Of a DNA stretch of 64,000 nt, positions 32,558 through 40,394 are shown in pieces. This DNA comes from Chitinophagaceae bacterium (GTDB lineage Bacteria; Bacteroidota; Bacteroidia; Chitinophagales; Chitinophagaceae), in the NCBI GenBank assembly GCA_013140985.1, contig JABFRU010000017.1:1-64000 (forward strand). The letters are read 5' to 3'. Made by a program: the position numbers and the translations under genes. Position 1 is the stretch's first letter; every line of letters starts with the position of its first letter. The notes under the pieces were generated by a model. That model worked only from the letters and a program-made list of their open reading frames with translations. It had not been told where the DNA came from and did not search any database.

Positions 32558-34117
32558 ATGGAAGAGGTCAGGAAAGCTTCATCATCAACAAATGGTCATT
32601 CCCATATACCTGAAATGGGATCAGTATCAGAAGTATTGCAATTCAAAAAATTACAGGAAAGATTCCTGCAGCAATTCGAACATATTTTCCCGGATAAATT
32701 AGCGCCACGAACTGTTATCATCATTCCTTCCATTACAATGGATGAAGAGATCTTGTCCAAGATAAGCGGCATCAATCATTATGAAGAAAGAATGTTGTGC
32801 ATGCTGATGCTGTTGCGTATGCCCCGCACCAATGTGATCTATGTTACCAGTCAGCCGATCGACCCTGTTATCATAGATTATTACCTGCATATGTTGCCGG
32901 GCATCACAGGTTATCATGCATTGAAAAGACTAACGTTGCTTAATTGTCATGATCATTCTTCAAAGCCACTAACACAAAAAATATTAGAAAGACCAAGACT
33001 TATCCAGCGTATCAAAGATTTTCTTCCACAAGATCATGAAGCACATATGTCCTGCTTCAATGTAACCCCGTTGGAAAGATCGCTGGCTGTGCAGTTGCAG
33101 GTTCCCATTTATGGTTGTGATCCTGATCTTTATGAGTTGGGAAGTAAAAGCAATGGCCGCAAACTTTTCCGGGAATGTGGATTGAATGTACCTCCGGGGT
33201 TTGAAGACCTGAAGACAGAAGATGATATCATCAATGCATTGACAAAGCTGAAAGAACAAAACCCCGCATTGAAAAAAGCAGTGGTAAAAGTGAATGATGG
33301 CTTTTCCGGAGATGGCAATGCTATATTTTCTTATAAAGGTTGTGATGAGGCTACTGACCTGAAGCAGTGGATAAAAGATAACCTTCAACCAGCATTGAAA
33401 TTTGTTGCTCCTGATATTTCTTATGAAGTATTCATGGCAAAATACAAAAGCATGAAGGGCATTGTGGAAGAGTTTTTAGAAGGGGAGATCAAAGAATCAC
33501 CATCGGTGCAATGCCGGGTTACACCCACTGGTCATTTTGATGTGATCTCAACACATGACCAGGAATTAGGTGGAGAAAGCGGGCAGGTTTATCTCGGTGC
33601 TCATTTTCCTGCATCCAATGAATATGCAGTTGAATTAGGTATTATGGGCAGAAAAGTAGCCGAAGTATTGAAAGAAAAAGGAGTGCTGGGCCGCTTCGCT
33701 GTTGATTTTATTTCTATCAAGGAAAAAGGCCAGTGGAAGCATTACCCGATCGAGATCAACTTACGTAAAGGAGGTACCACACATCCATTCCTGATGCTGC
33801 AATTCCTTACAGACGGAATGTATGATGAAGAACAGGGATTGTATTATACATCCAAAGGGCATTTAATACGTTATTATTTCTGTTCTGATAATTTGAGAAG
33901 TGATAAATACAAAGGTCTTAGCCCGCATGACCTGATTGATATTGCCATGGTAAATGATCTGCATTACGATGGCAGTTCGCAGGAAGGGGTGATGTTTCAC
34001 CTGATCGGTGCCTTATCACAATATGGAAAGCTCGGCGTGGTTTGTATTGGTAGTACGCCACAACGGGCAAGAGAATTTTATGCAAAGATCGTGTCGGTAT
34101 TGGAGAAAGAATGCTGA
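32558..34117 (+). CDS. PGM1-type ATP-grasp peptide ligase
   Basis: A 519-residue protein resembling the pre-ATP-grasp plus ATP-grasp ligases of the PGM1 type, described for peptide natural products. The N-terminal third contains VIIIPSITMDEEILSKI and RMLCMLMLLRMPRTNVIYVTS, typical of the pre-ATP-grasp part. The ATP-grasp portion includes KLFRECGLNVPPGFE, KAVVKVNDGFSGDGNA (glycine-rich loop) and the metal-binding YPIEINLRKGGTTHPF. It should join a carboxylate to an amine using ATP, but the substrates are unknown and no biosynthetic cluster is nearby. The ATG at 32558 (MEEVRKASSS) is preferred; the longer frame overlaps anmK. It is 9 bases upstream of the cyclase-like gene, so the two are likely co-transcribed. 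Confidence 0.8.
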   Translation: MEEVRKASSSTNGHSHIPEMGSVSEVLQFKKLQERFLQQFEHIFPDKLAPRTVIIIPSITMDEEILSKISGINHYEERMLCMLMLLRMPRTNVIYVTSQPIDPVIIDYYLHMLPGITGYHALKRLTLLNCHDHSSKPLTQKILERPRLIQRIKDFLPQDHEAHMSCFNVTPLERSLAVQLQVPIYGCDPDLYELGSKSNGRKLFRECGLNVPPGFEDLKTEDDIINALTKLKEQNPALKKAVVKVNDGFSGDGNAIFSYKGCDEATDLKQWIKDNLQPALKFVAPDISYEVFMAKYKSMKGIVEEFLEGEIKESPSVQCRVTPTGHFDVISTHDQELGGESGQVYLGAHFPASNEYAVELGIMGRKVAEVLKEKGVLGRFAVDFISIKEKGQWKHYPIEINLRKGGTTHPFLMLQFLTDGMYDEEQGLYYTSKGHLIRYYFCSDNLRSDKYKGLSPHDLIDIAMVNDLHYDGSSQEGVMFHLIGALSQYGKLGVVCIGSTPQRAREFYAKIVSVLEKEC

Positions 34118-34126
34118 CCTTACCCT

Positions 34127-34630
34127 ATGAGTAGTGATAAAACCATACGCCAAAAAGAAAAACCTGATACCGTTGTAAAATTACTGAACCAGTATTTTGA
34201 TGTAATGGTAAAGGAGATCATTGCACAAAGTGGATTAGTAGATAAATTCATGGGGGATTGTGTAATGGCCGTATTCAAGGGAGAGTATCATTTGGACAAG
34301 GCTATTGATGCCAGTCTTGCCATTAGAAATAAAATAACAGCTTTGCCAGCCATAGGAGATTTTTCACCCAAGGTTACAATCGGCATCAACAGCGGTGAAA
34401 TGATATCCGGTAATATCGGATCGGCTGCATTAAAGCGATTGGACTATACAGCAATTGGTGATACGGTGAATACAGCACAACGATTAGAAAGTGTTGCGGA
34501 AGAAGGGCAGATCGTTATTGCCGAATCCTGCTATGAAAAAATAAAACAATCATTCCGGTGCAAAAGGGTAGGAGAAAAAAGTTTAAAGAATAAATCAATT
34601 GACCTGGTAGTGTACGAAGTGCTGGATTGA
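34127..34630 (+). CDS. Class III nucleotide cyclase domain, N-terminally truncated
   Basis: A 167-residue protein made of most of a class III adenylate/guanylate cyclase catalytic domain. The second metal-binding Asp is present in VDKFMGDCVMAVF (D44), and the substrate/transition-state region KRLDYTAIGDTVNTAQRLES is intact. The domain normally opens with an FxDIRGFT-type strand holding the first metal-binding Asp, about 20-30 residues before NQYFDVMVKEI. Here the gene starts just short of it with MSSDKTIRQKEKPDTVV. The preceding gene ends 9 bases upstream, so nothing is hidden by a long extension. It may be inactive, act with a partner, or be a decaying copy. Neighbours are an ATP-grasp ligase and an HD-YitT fusion, 19 bases downstream. 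Confidence 0.8.
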   Translation: MSSDKTIRQKEKPDTVVKLLNQYFDVMVKEIIAQSGLVDKFMGDCVMAVFKGEYHLDKAIDASLAIRNKITALPAIGDFSPKVTIGINSGEMISGNIGSAALKRLDYTAIGDTVNTAQRLESVAEEGQIVIAESCYEKIKQSFRCKRVGEKSLKNKSIDLVVYEVLD

Positions 34631-34649
34631 TCCCTTTCAATGATCTACT

Positions 34650-36110
34650 ATGCAGTACGATAAAGTGTATAATTTTTTAATGGCAAAGTTGGAAAATGAG
34701 TTGCCGGCTCATTTAACTTATCATACCGCCTCACATACGGAAGATGTATTAAAGGCTGTTGACATTTTGGCTGCCAGCGAAGGCATTACCGGCAATGCAC
34801 TTACTTTATTAAGAACAGCAGCGCTGTTTCATGATGCCGGTTTCCTGCAGCAGTCCGAAGACCATGAAGAAATATCCTGCATTCTTGCCAGGGATCATCT
34901 TCCCGATTATGAATATTCACCTGCGCAGATCGAACATATTTGCAAGATCATTATTGCTACAAGGTTGCCACAGTCTCCAACTGATATTTTTAGTCAACTA
35001 CTTTGCGATGCGGATCTTTATTATCTCGGCACTGGTGAGTACACTGATAAAGCAGCGAAATTATTCAATGAGCTTACCGTTACCGGTCCTTTTTATACCG
35101 AATCGGAATGGCAGATCAAACAGATCGAATTCCTTTCTACACACAAATATTTTACAAGGTCAGCGGCCAACATGCTTGAAGCAAACAAGCAAAAAAAGTT
35201 GGAAGAACTGAGTTTACATCTTGAGAAAACACTTGCCCCACATACTGAGGACTCAGCCGCCAGTATTTTGCAGGATTCATTGCTGACCATCATTGGTGTT
35301 ACCATTGCTGCAGTAGCATTGAAATTGTTTTTAGTTCCAAATCATTTTTTTGATGGAGGCATCACCGGAATTTCATTGCTGGTGCATGAAGTGTATGATT
35401 TCAACCTGGGCCTGGTGATCGTTGTGCTAAACCTGCCGCTTATCCTCATCAGTTACTTTTCTATCGGTAAACGATTTGCTTTCCGTACACTTATCAGTGT
35501 TATACTGCTGGGAATTTGTCTCTTATTGATACCCAATGAACCGGTAACTGCAGATAAATTGTTGATCAGTGTTTTCGGTGGCGCTTTTTTGGGAATTGGT
35601 ATTGGATTGATCATGCGGACAGGTGCAGCATTGGACGGAATTGAAGTGCTGGCTGTTTATACATTGAGAAAAACATCGTTCACTATCACCGAGATCATCC
35701 TTGGTATCAATATCATCATTTTTACTATTGCAGGTTTTCGGTTCGGTATTGAAACAGCGCTATATTCTATCCTCACTTATTTTACAGCCACCCGTTGCAT
35801 TGATTATGTAGTAGAAGGGTTGCAGGCCTATACAGGTGTTACCATAGTGTCCGGAAAAAGCGAGGAGATCAAATACCAATTGGTAAATAAATTGGGCAGA
35901 GGCATTACTGTTTATAAAGGAGAAAGAGGATTCTTACCCGGCAAATTTGAAGTAAGCTCTGAATGCGATATCATTTTTACAGTCATCACCCGTCTTGAGT
36001 TGCGCAAGCTGAAAAATTTAGTGTATGATGTAGATCCAAAAGCTTTTGTATTTGCGAATACGATCAAAGAAGCATCAGGCGGTATCATCAAAAGAAGGCA
36101 TTCGCATTAA
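34650..36110 (+). CDS. HD phosphohydrolase - YitT membrane - DUF2179 fusion protein
   Basis: A 486-residue protein with three parts. Residues 1-190 form an HD domain: H25 and H29 in HTASHTEDVL, H61-D62 in ALFHDAGFL, H72 in DHEEIS and an Asp in LLCDADLYYLG, the full metal set. Residues about 205-380 are a YitT (DUF161) membrane domain with LVPNHFFDGGITGISLLVHE and RTGAALDGIEVLAVYTLRK. Residues about 395-480 are a DUF2179 domain (KLGRGITVYKGERGFLPGK...KAFVFANTIKEASGG). YitT proteins usually lack the HD part. HD domains often degrade nucleotide second messengers, and a cyclase-like gene lies 19 bases upstream, so a signalling link is possible but unproven. The 3' end overlaps the convergent response-regulator gene by 4 bases. 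Confidence 0.85.
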   Translation: MQYDKVYNFLMAKLENELPAHLTYHTASHTEDVLKAVDILAASEGITGNALTLLRTAALFHDAGFLQQSEDHEEISCILARDHLPDYEYSPAQIEHICKIIIATRLPQSPTDIFSQLLCDADLYYLGTGEYTDKAAKLFNELTVTGPFYTESEWQIKQIEFLSTHKYFTRSAANMLEANKQKKLEELSLHLEKTLAPHTEDSAASILQDSLLTIIGVTIAAVALKLFLVPNHFFDGGITGISLLVHEVYDFNLGLVIVVLNLPLILISYFSIGKRFAFRTLISVILLGICLLLIPNEPVTADKLLISVFGGAFLGIGIGLIMRTGAALDGIEVLAVYTLRKTSFTITEIILGINIIIFTIAGFRFGIETALYSILTYFTATRCIDYVVEGLQAYTGVTIVSGKSEEIKYQLVNKLGRGITVYKGERGFLPGKFEVSSECDIIFTVITRLELRKLKNLVYDVDPKAFVFANTIKEASGGIIKRRHSH

Positions 36111-36847
36111 AGCCCCAGCACTTCTCTCAATCTTCCATAACCACTCCGGCTCACCGGCACTTTTATTCCTGAACGGAGAACGGCCACATGATTATCTTTT
36201 TCGTAAGGGTCTATTCTTGTTATTTGCTGGACATTGACAATATATGAACGATGACTGCGGACAAATTGCTGTTTGTCCAATGACTGTTCAAAGTGATTCA
36301 TCGTTTTGTTCTTTAAAAAATATCCATCCCTGGTGTGGATCTTCACATAATCATCCGCTGCTTCAAGATATAGTACATCATGCACGGGAATGATCTTGAT
36401 CTTGCTGCCATCTTTAATAACAATACGCTGACTTTGTGATGGAGATTGAGAAGCCGTTTCTAAAAGATCCTGTGTTGCTTTTTCAGGATGGGTAGCTTTT
36501 TGTTCCTGCCATTTCAGCAAGGCTTTATCAAAACGCTGCTGGTCGAATGGTTTTAATAAATAATCAATGGCATGTGCTTCGAATGCTTTGATCGCATATT
36601 CATCAAACGCTGTAGTGAAAATAACTGCCGGCGGATCATCCACCAGCTCCAGCATTTCAAATCCATTGATCTTCGGCATTTGAATATCGAGGAAGATCAG
36701 GTCGGGCTGATGCTGCTGAATAGCTTTTACTCCTTCAAAGCCATCACCGCATTCTGCGGTCAATTGTAATTGCGGATGTTTTTGTAAATATTCTCTTACA
36801 ATACTTCTTGCCAATGGCTCATCATCTATGATAACTATTTTACTCAT
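36107..36847 (-). CDS. LytTR family response regulator
   Basis: A 246-residue regulator with a receiver domain (1-120; acidic pair in IIDDEP, phospho-acceptor D54 in LDIQMPKINGF, Lys in LLKPFDQQRF) and a LytTR DNA-binding domain (about 145-246; IIPVHDVLYLEAADDYVKIHT and QFVRSHRSYIVNV). A Gln/Ser-rich linker lies between (ETASQSPSQSQ). It overlaps the histidine kinase gene by 4 bases, so the two make a standard pair. LytTR regulators bind pairs of short direct repeats, often at genes for envelope or exported products; targets here cannot be named. Confidence 0.94.
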   Translation of the reverse strand: MSKIVIIDDEPLARSIVREYLQKHPQLQLTAECGDGFEGVKAIQQHQPDLIFLDIQMPKINGFEMLELVDDPPAVIFTTAFDEYAIKAFEAHAIDYLLKPFDQQRFDKALLKWQEQKATHPEKATQDLLETASQSPSQSQRIVIKDGSKIKIIPVHDVLYLEAADDYVKIHTRDGYFLKNKTMNHFEQSLDKQQFVRSHRSYIVNVQQITRIDPYEKDNHVAVLRSGIKVPVSRSGYGRLREVLGL

Positions 36848-37887
36848 GATTGTGTTTGCGGGATTTTAACTGTTGTTGTAAAGATATTTTCTTTTGCCTG
36901 TGTACTAAGCAGGTCATTTCTTGCGAATAATAAATATAATCTTCGTTGTACTGATTTTAATCCAAACCCTGTTCCTTGTTGCGGCGAAGATGTTTCGGGG
37001 TCAAAAGGATTTATTACCCTTATGACAAGATTATTTTCTTCATGGGCTGCATATAACCGGATGATCGTTTCGCCTGTCGTATCATATAAACCAAATTTGA
37101 TCGCATTCTCAACGATCGGCTGCAACAATAGCGCTGGTAGTTTCAAAACCGGTGTATTTTCATCAATATTTACTTCGGTGGCTAAGCGGTTGCCAAATCT
37201 TACTTTTTCAATATCAAGATACAGCTGCAGGTATTGCAATTCCTCCTGCAGTGTCACCCATTGGGTTTCTTCTTTTTTAAGGGTGCCCCGCAAAAAATCA
37301 GATAGCTGCTGTACCATTTTTCTTGCTTCTTCCGGTCTTGCGCCGATCAGCGCATTGATCGAGTTTAAACTATTGAATAAAAAATGCGGTTGTAATTGCT
37401 GGCGTAGTTTGAACAATTCAGCTTCTTTTGTCAATTTCTCAGCATCCTGGTTTCTTTTATCCAGTTCGTTTTTTTCCTGTTGATTGTACCAAAGAATGCT
37501 GATCATGGTAATAAAACCCAATAATAAAAAACCAATACTGAAACGTACAGATAAAGAGTGATGTAAGAAATCAGTATAGCCTGCATAATCTGCTAATGTT
37601 AATTTTAAAATCCACTTGGTAAGAAGGAACCATATACCTGTCAGGAAAATACAGATAAAAAAAATATTCATGTACTGTCTTCCTCTTGGTAAATAGAACC
37701 GTAATATCTGGATAACGGCCAGGCAGGACAGCATCAATAATAAATTACTGATGAGACTGTCAAATATGGCTACCTCTGTTTTTAATCCAAGAAAATAAAG
37801 TATGAGAGCATGATCACAAATGATAGCAAGCCACCAAATGCTGAAATTGATCCTGAACCGGTTTATAGGGAATGGTGATGAGTTCAT
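36844..37887 (-). CDS. LytS/YehU-type membrane sensor histidine kinase
   Basis: A 347-residue kinase with four predicted membrane helices (about 15-35, 44-65, 72-92, 112-135), a coiled segment and the His_kinase (PF06580) domain: the phospho-acceptor His168 in LRQQLQPHFLFNSLNSI, then an ATPase part with LPALLLQPIVENAIKFGL (N box) and GTGFGLKSVQRRL (G box). No extracellular sensor domain is present, so the signal is probably felt in the membrane. It is 3 bases downstream of the DUF4288 gene and overlaps the response regulator. Confidence 0.93.
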   Translation of the reverse strand: MNSSPFPINRFRINFSIWWLAIICDHALILYFLGLKTEVAIFDSLISNLLLMLSCLAVIQILRFYLPRGRQYMNIFFICIFLTGIWFLLTKWILKLTLADYAGYTDFLHHSLSVRFSIGFLLLGFITMISILWYNQQEKNELDKRNQDAEKLTKEAELFKLRQQLQPHFLFNSLNSINALIGARPEEARKMVQQLSDFLRGTLKKEETQWVTLQEELQYLQLYLDIEKVRFGNRLATEVNIDENTPVLKLPALLLQPIVENAIKFGLYDTTGETIIRLYAAHEENNLVIRVINPFDPETSSPQQGTGFGLKSVQRRLYLLFARNDLLSTQAKENIFTTTVKIPQTQS

Positions 37888-37890
37888 GTG

Positions 37891-38250
37891 TCAGGCAGGT
37901 TTCAGTAGTTGGGCAGGTTCTTCGGCAAAAAACTGTTCCGCTTTTTTATAAATGATATCAATGTAGGCAGCAGCATTCTCTTTTTCTTCTATCCGGCTAT
38001 ACAATTCAGCACCATCAATCAATTCATCTAATTGGTATAACTCACTTACGTTCACAAATTTCCATTGAACCAATTGTAGTTCCCGGTTATAAAAGGTTTC
38101 CTCTTCCCGTATTCCCATCAATTGTCCTTTGGCAAATGCTTCTTTGATAGTAGAAGCGCTGATCAGCCGCAGTTGCTCATCAAACTGTGCGGTATGTTTT
38201 CCATCGCCGCAGATGATGCGAAAAACGATTTTAGCAAGATACCAGTTCAT
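37891..38250 (-). CDS. DUF4288 domain-containing protein
   Basis: A 119-residue soluble protein. WYLAKIVFRIICGDGKHTAQFDEQLRLISASTIKEAFAKG and EETFYNRELQLVQWKFVNVSELYQL (parts) fit the DUF4288 family, whose function is unknown. No signal peptide or membrane segment is seen. It precedes the histidine kinase by 3 bases and so is probably part of the two-component transcription unit; a terminator separates it from the LiaF-like gene upstream. Confidence 0.8.
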   Translation of the reverse strand: MNWYLAKIVFRIICGDGKHTAQFDEQLRLISASTIKEAFAKGQLMGIREEETFYNRELQLVQWKFVNVSELYQLDELIDGAELYSRIEEKENAAAYIDIIYKKAEQFFAEEPAQLLKPA

Positions 38251-38273
38251 AGTTGGTTATGGTTTATGCAGAA

Positions 38274-38295
38274 AAAGACAGCAATGGCTGTCTTT
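38274..38295 (-). terminator. Terminator after the LiaF-like gene
   Basis: A 9-bp stem AAAGACAGC/GCTGTCTTT with a 4-base loop lies just after the LiaF-like stop codon and is followed by T residues on the minus strand. It separates that gene from DUF4288 and the kinase genes. Confidence 0.75.
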
Positions 38296-38298
38296 CTT

Positions 38299-39150
38299 TT
38301 AATAACTTTTTATATCAATGCCGCCAAACAGGATCGTTCCTTTCAACACTAATCTTTTTGGGGCGCCTTCGGGAGAAGCAGTCATGGTTCTTTTGTCTTC
38401 AACGCCACCAAAAATTACGGCGGCCTCAGATTTTACTTCCCAATGAGAAGGAACAACCAGTTTGGTGCCGCCGAAGATCGTAGTAAGATCAATGATGGCT
38501 GTTCCATTGAAATCGGCACGGGTCAGGTCCACTTCAGTGCCGCCGAAAATACTTACCAGGTTACCACCCCTGAAATTTTTTGAAAGAACATTCTTTTTTG
38601 TGCCTCCGAAAACAGAGGTGGCCTGTATAAAATCTTCTTTGCTGTCAAATGTCTCATCAATGACCGTAGCATCTTCTATTCCACTGTTGGGTTGATTTTT
38701 TTTTTCATCCCTCCCTGCGTTGCTGAGACGGATATGTCTTAAAATAAAATAAAGACCAATAATAATGAGCACTACCGGCCATACATAGCGCTTTATAGTG
38801 ATGTCAGGATCTATTTCAGGAACAAGAAATGCACCACCTACAAGCATGAGCACCAATGGTGCAAACAATGATCCATTGGTAAAAATTTGTTTGATCGCAA
38901 GAAAGAAGCCTAATGCTATAAGCAACATTTGCCATGTAAATACCCAATGAGGGATATCTGTTACAGTTGCTTTTAATAAAAAGGCAACACCAACCAGCAG
39001 GATAAAAAGACCTGTCCATATACCACTGCTGCTATTCGTATGACGGCTGCCCATATGTACATTCCACTCCGCCCTGCATTGGTCCCTTCTTTTTCTTTTT
39101 TCTTCTTTCCATTTTCTTCGCTTCTCTTCGAAGCTTTCCTGATCTGACAT
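38299..39150 (-). CDS. LiaF-like membrane protein (LiaI/LiaF transmembrane region plus cell-wall-stress domain)
   Basis: A 283-residue protein. A strongly charged N-terminus (SDQESFEEKRRKWKEEKRKRRDQ) is followed by four hydrophobic segments (about 38-135) typical of the LiaF transmembrane region, and a C-terminal beta-helix-like domain (about 170-283) with repeating FGGT units (SVFGGTKKNV, SIFGGTEVDLT, TIFGGTKLVVP, VIFGGVEDKRT, ILFGGIDIKSY). In Firmicutes LiaF inhibits the LiaSR two-component system during cell-envelope stress. Here it neighbours a two-component pair, so a similar inhibitory role is plausible but not shown. The ATG at 39150 is chosen over an extension that lacks family similarity. 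Confidence 0.85.
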   Translation of the reverse strand: MSDQESFEEKRRKWKEEKRKRRDQCRAEWNVHMGSRHTNSSSGIWTGLFILLVGVAFLLKATVTDIPHWVFTWQMLLIALGFFLAIKQIFTNGSLFAPLVLMLVGGAFLVPEIDPDITIKRYVWPVVLIIIGLYFILRHIRLSNAGRDEKKNQPNSGIEDATVIDETFDSKEDFIQATSVFGGTKKNVLSKNFRGGNLVSIFGGTEVDLTRADFNGTAIIDLTTIFGGTKLVVPSHWEVKSEAAVIFGGVEDKRTMTASPEGAPKRLVLKGTILFGGIDIKSY

Positions 39151-39291
39151 ATTCTGAATTTTCGTCAAAACTATGCAGGCATTGGATGACAGGCAATAGT
39201 CAATGGGCAATATAAAGGCAGGGGTCGGTGAATGGCAGAAAAGAGCAGGTGAAAGGGGTACATATATACCAAGGGGTGGATCAAAAACGGG

Positions 39292-39585
39292 TCAGGATAA
39301 AGATGAACTCCAGATCAACTGATAAGGCTCACTTTTACCTTTGATACAGGTAAATAAAAAGCTGGTGATAAAAGGCATATTGATATGTTCGCCGTCATTA
39401 GTTTCAATGGCCATGGTACCGCTTACATAAGTTTCTGTTGAAGAAGTTTCAATAGCTTTCAACCCTTTTGGCATAGCCTGGTTACCATAACCCAATTCAT
39501 TGCGGCGGTAAGCCAGTCTTTCTACAAGGTTTTGAACAAATTCAGGCTCATCGAAAAATGCGGAGATGTGTAAATGTTGTTTCAT
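39292..39585 (-). CDS. Small protein of unknown function
   Basis: A 97-residue ORF starting MKQHLHISAFFDEPEFVQNL. It has no signal peptide or membrane segment and no motif that I recognise. The region TSSTETYVSGTMAIETNDGEH looks like paired beta strands. It stands alone: 141 bases from the LiaF-like gene start and 155 bases from the next gene. Codon use fits the neighbourhood, and no ORF on the other strand competes, so I accept it as a likely gene. Confidence 0.5.
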   Translation of the reverse strand: MKQHLHISAFFDEPEFVQNLVERLAYRRNELGYGNQAMPKGLKAIETSSTETYVSGTMAIETNDGEHINMPFITSFLFTCIKGKSEPYQLIWSSSLS

Positions 39586-39740
39586 AACAAAGGGTTTTAA
39601 CTGATAGGACCCTTTTCATTTACACTATATCTGACCTGCTGAGGGTCTTGTAATCTTAGTTACGATAATAAGATGCAATTAGCCCTGAATTGCTTATTAA
39701 GGGAATGTGAAAGTCTTTACCAGGAATGAAAGATGTTGAT

Positions 39741-40388
39741 CTACGGCGTCCATTCATTATGTATAATGCCGACGAGGTAAGGTTTGCCCTGGTATAGTCT
39801 ATACACAAGCTTGAGACCCCGGAAATCCAGACCATCATATTTTTTTTCAAAGCCATCAAAAAAATAATGTACTGTGTTTGCACCCGGGTAGAAATCTTGT
39901 GAGTTGTCAATATCGGTACCAGCATTTGTATATTGGTTGAAACTGTGCGGCGCTTTGAGAAAATCTACATCATACACATAACGGTTAAAATACTGTTTAA
40001 CTGTCAGGATAGAATCAGGGTCCTCTTCATCAAGCCAACCTAAACCCCAGGAGATTTTTTTATTACTCTTTGCGAGGGCCTTAAATTCTTCTCCATGTAA
40101 GATACGGGCTGAAGAATCCGTGAATGTATAAGGAGCAAACCGCACTCCTTCTGTAGGATGAAAATAAGTAGCCAGCGAATCGTAGTTTTTATTCTTAATG
40201 AGTGTCAGTATCGTTGTTGAGGTAGTAAATAATAAATTACTGTCAATACGTTTTTCTTCTGGTGGAATATTAACAACAGGGTCTTTGATGTTGCCACTAC
40301 TTTCCTTGCCAGGTATGGTTGTCTTTTTATCATGATGTTTACAGGCGAAAAACGCAATGGTGAAAAGAAAGAAGATGTTTTTTCTCAT
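39741..40388 (-). CDS. Predicted lipoprotein of unknown function
   Basis: A 215-residue protein with a short signal peptide and lipobox (MRKNIFFLFTIAFFACKHHDKK; Cys16). The mature part has FTTSTTILTLIKNKNYDSLATYFHPTEGV (in part), a helix-then-strand pattern often seen in NTF2-like or 'START-of-domain' lipoproteins of this phylum, and ends KLVYRLYQGKPYLVGIIHNEW. I cannot assign a family. It is 6 bases downstream of the adenine deaminase gene, suggesting co-transcription, although a shared function is not obvious. Confidence 0.75.
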   Translation of the reverse strand: MRKNIFFLFTIAFFACKHHDKKTTIPGKESSGNIKDPVVNIPPEEKRIDSNLLFTTSTTILTLIKNKNYDSLATYFHPTEGVRFAPYTFTDSSARILHGEEFKALAKSNKKISWGLGWLDEEDPDSILTVKQYFNRYVYDVDFLKAPHSFNQYTNAGTDIDNSQDFYPGANTVHYFFDGFEKKYDGLDFRGLKLVYRLYQGKPYLVGIIHNEWTP

Positions 40389-40394
40389 GTGTAA

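Noticed and set aside
34127-36110. Pycsar-type anti-phage defence system
   Set aside because: The cyclase lacks the first metal Asp region and the HD-YitT-DUF2179 protein is not a known Pycsar effector; neighbouring genes are housekeeping. A signalling link stays possible but defence cannot be supported.
37022-37483. 153-residue plus-strand ORF inside the histidine kinase gene
   Set aside because: Antisense to the H box and ATPase motifs; Ser/Cys-rich shadow.
39656-39925. 89-residue minus-strand ORF near the lipoprotein gene
   Set aside because: It overlaps the end of the better supported lipoprotein gene in another frame and has no start context or motif.
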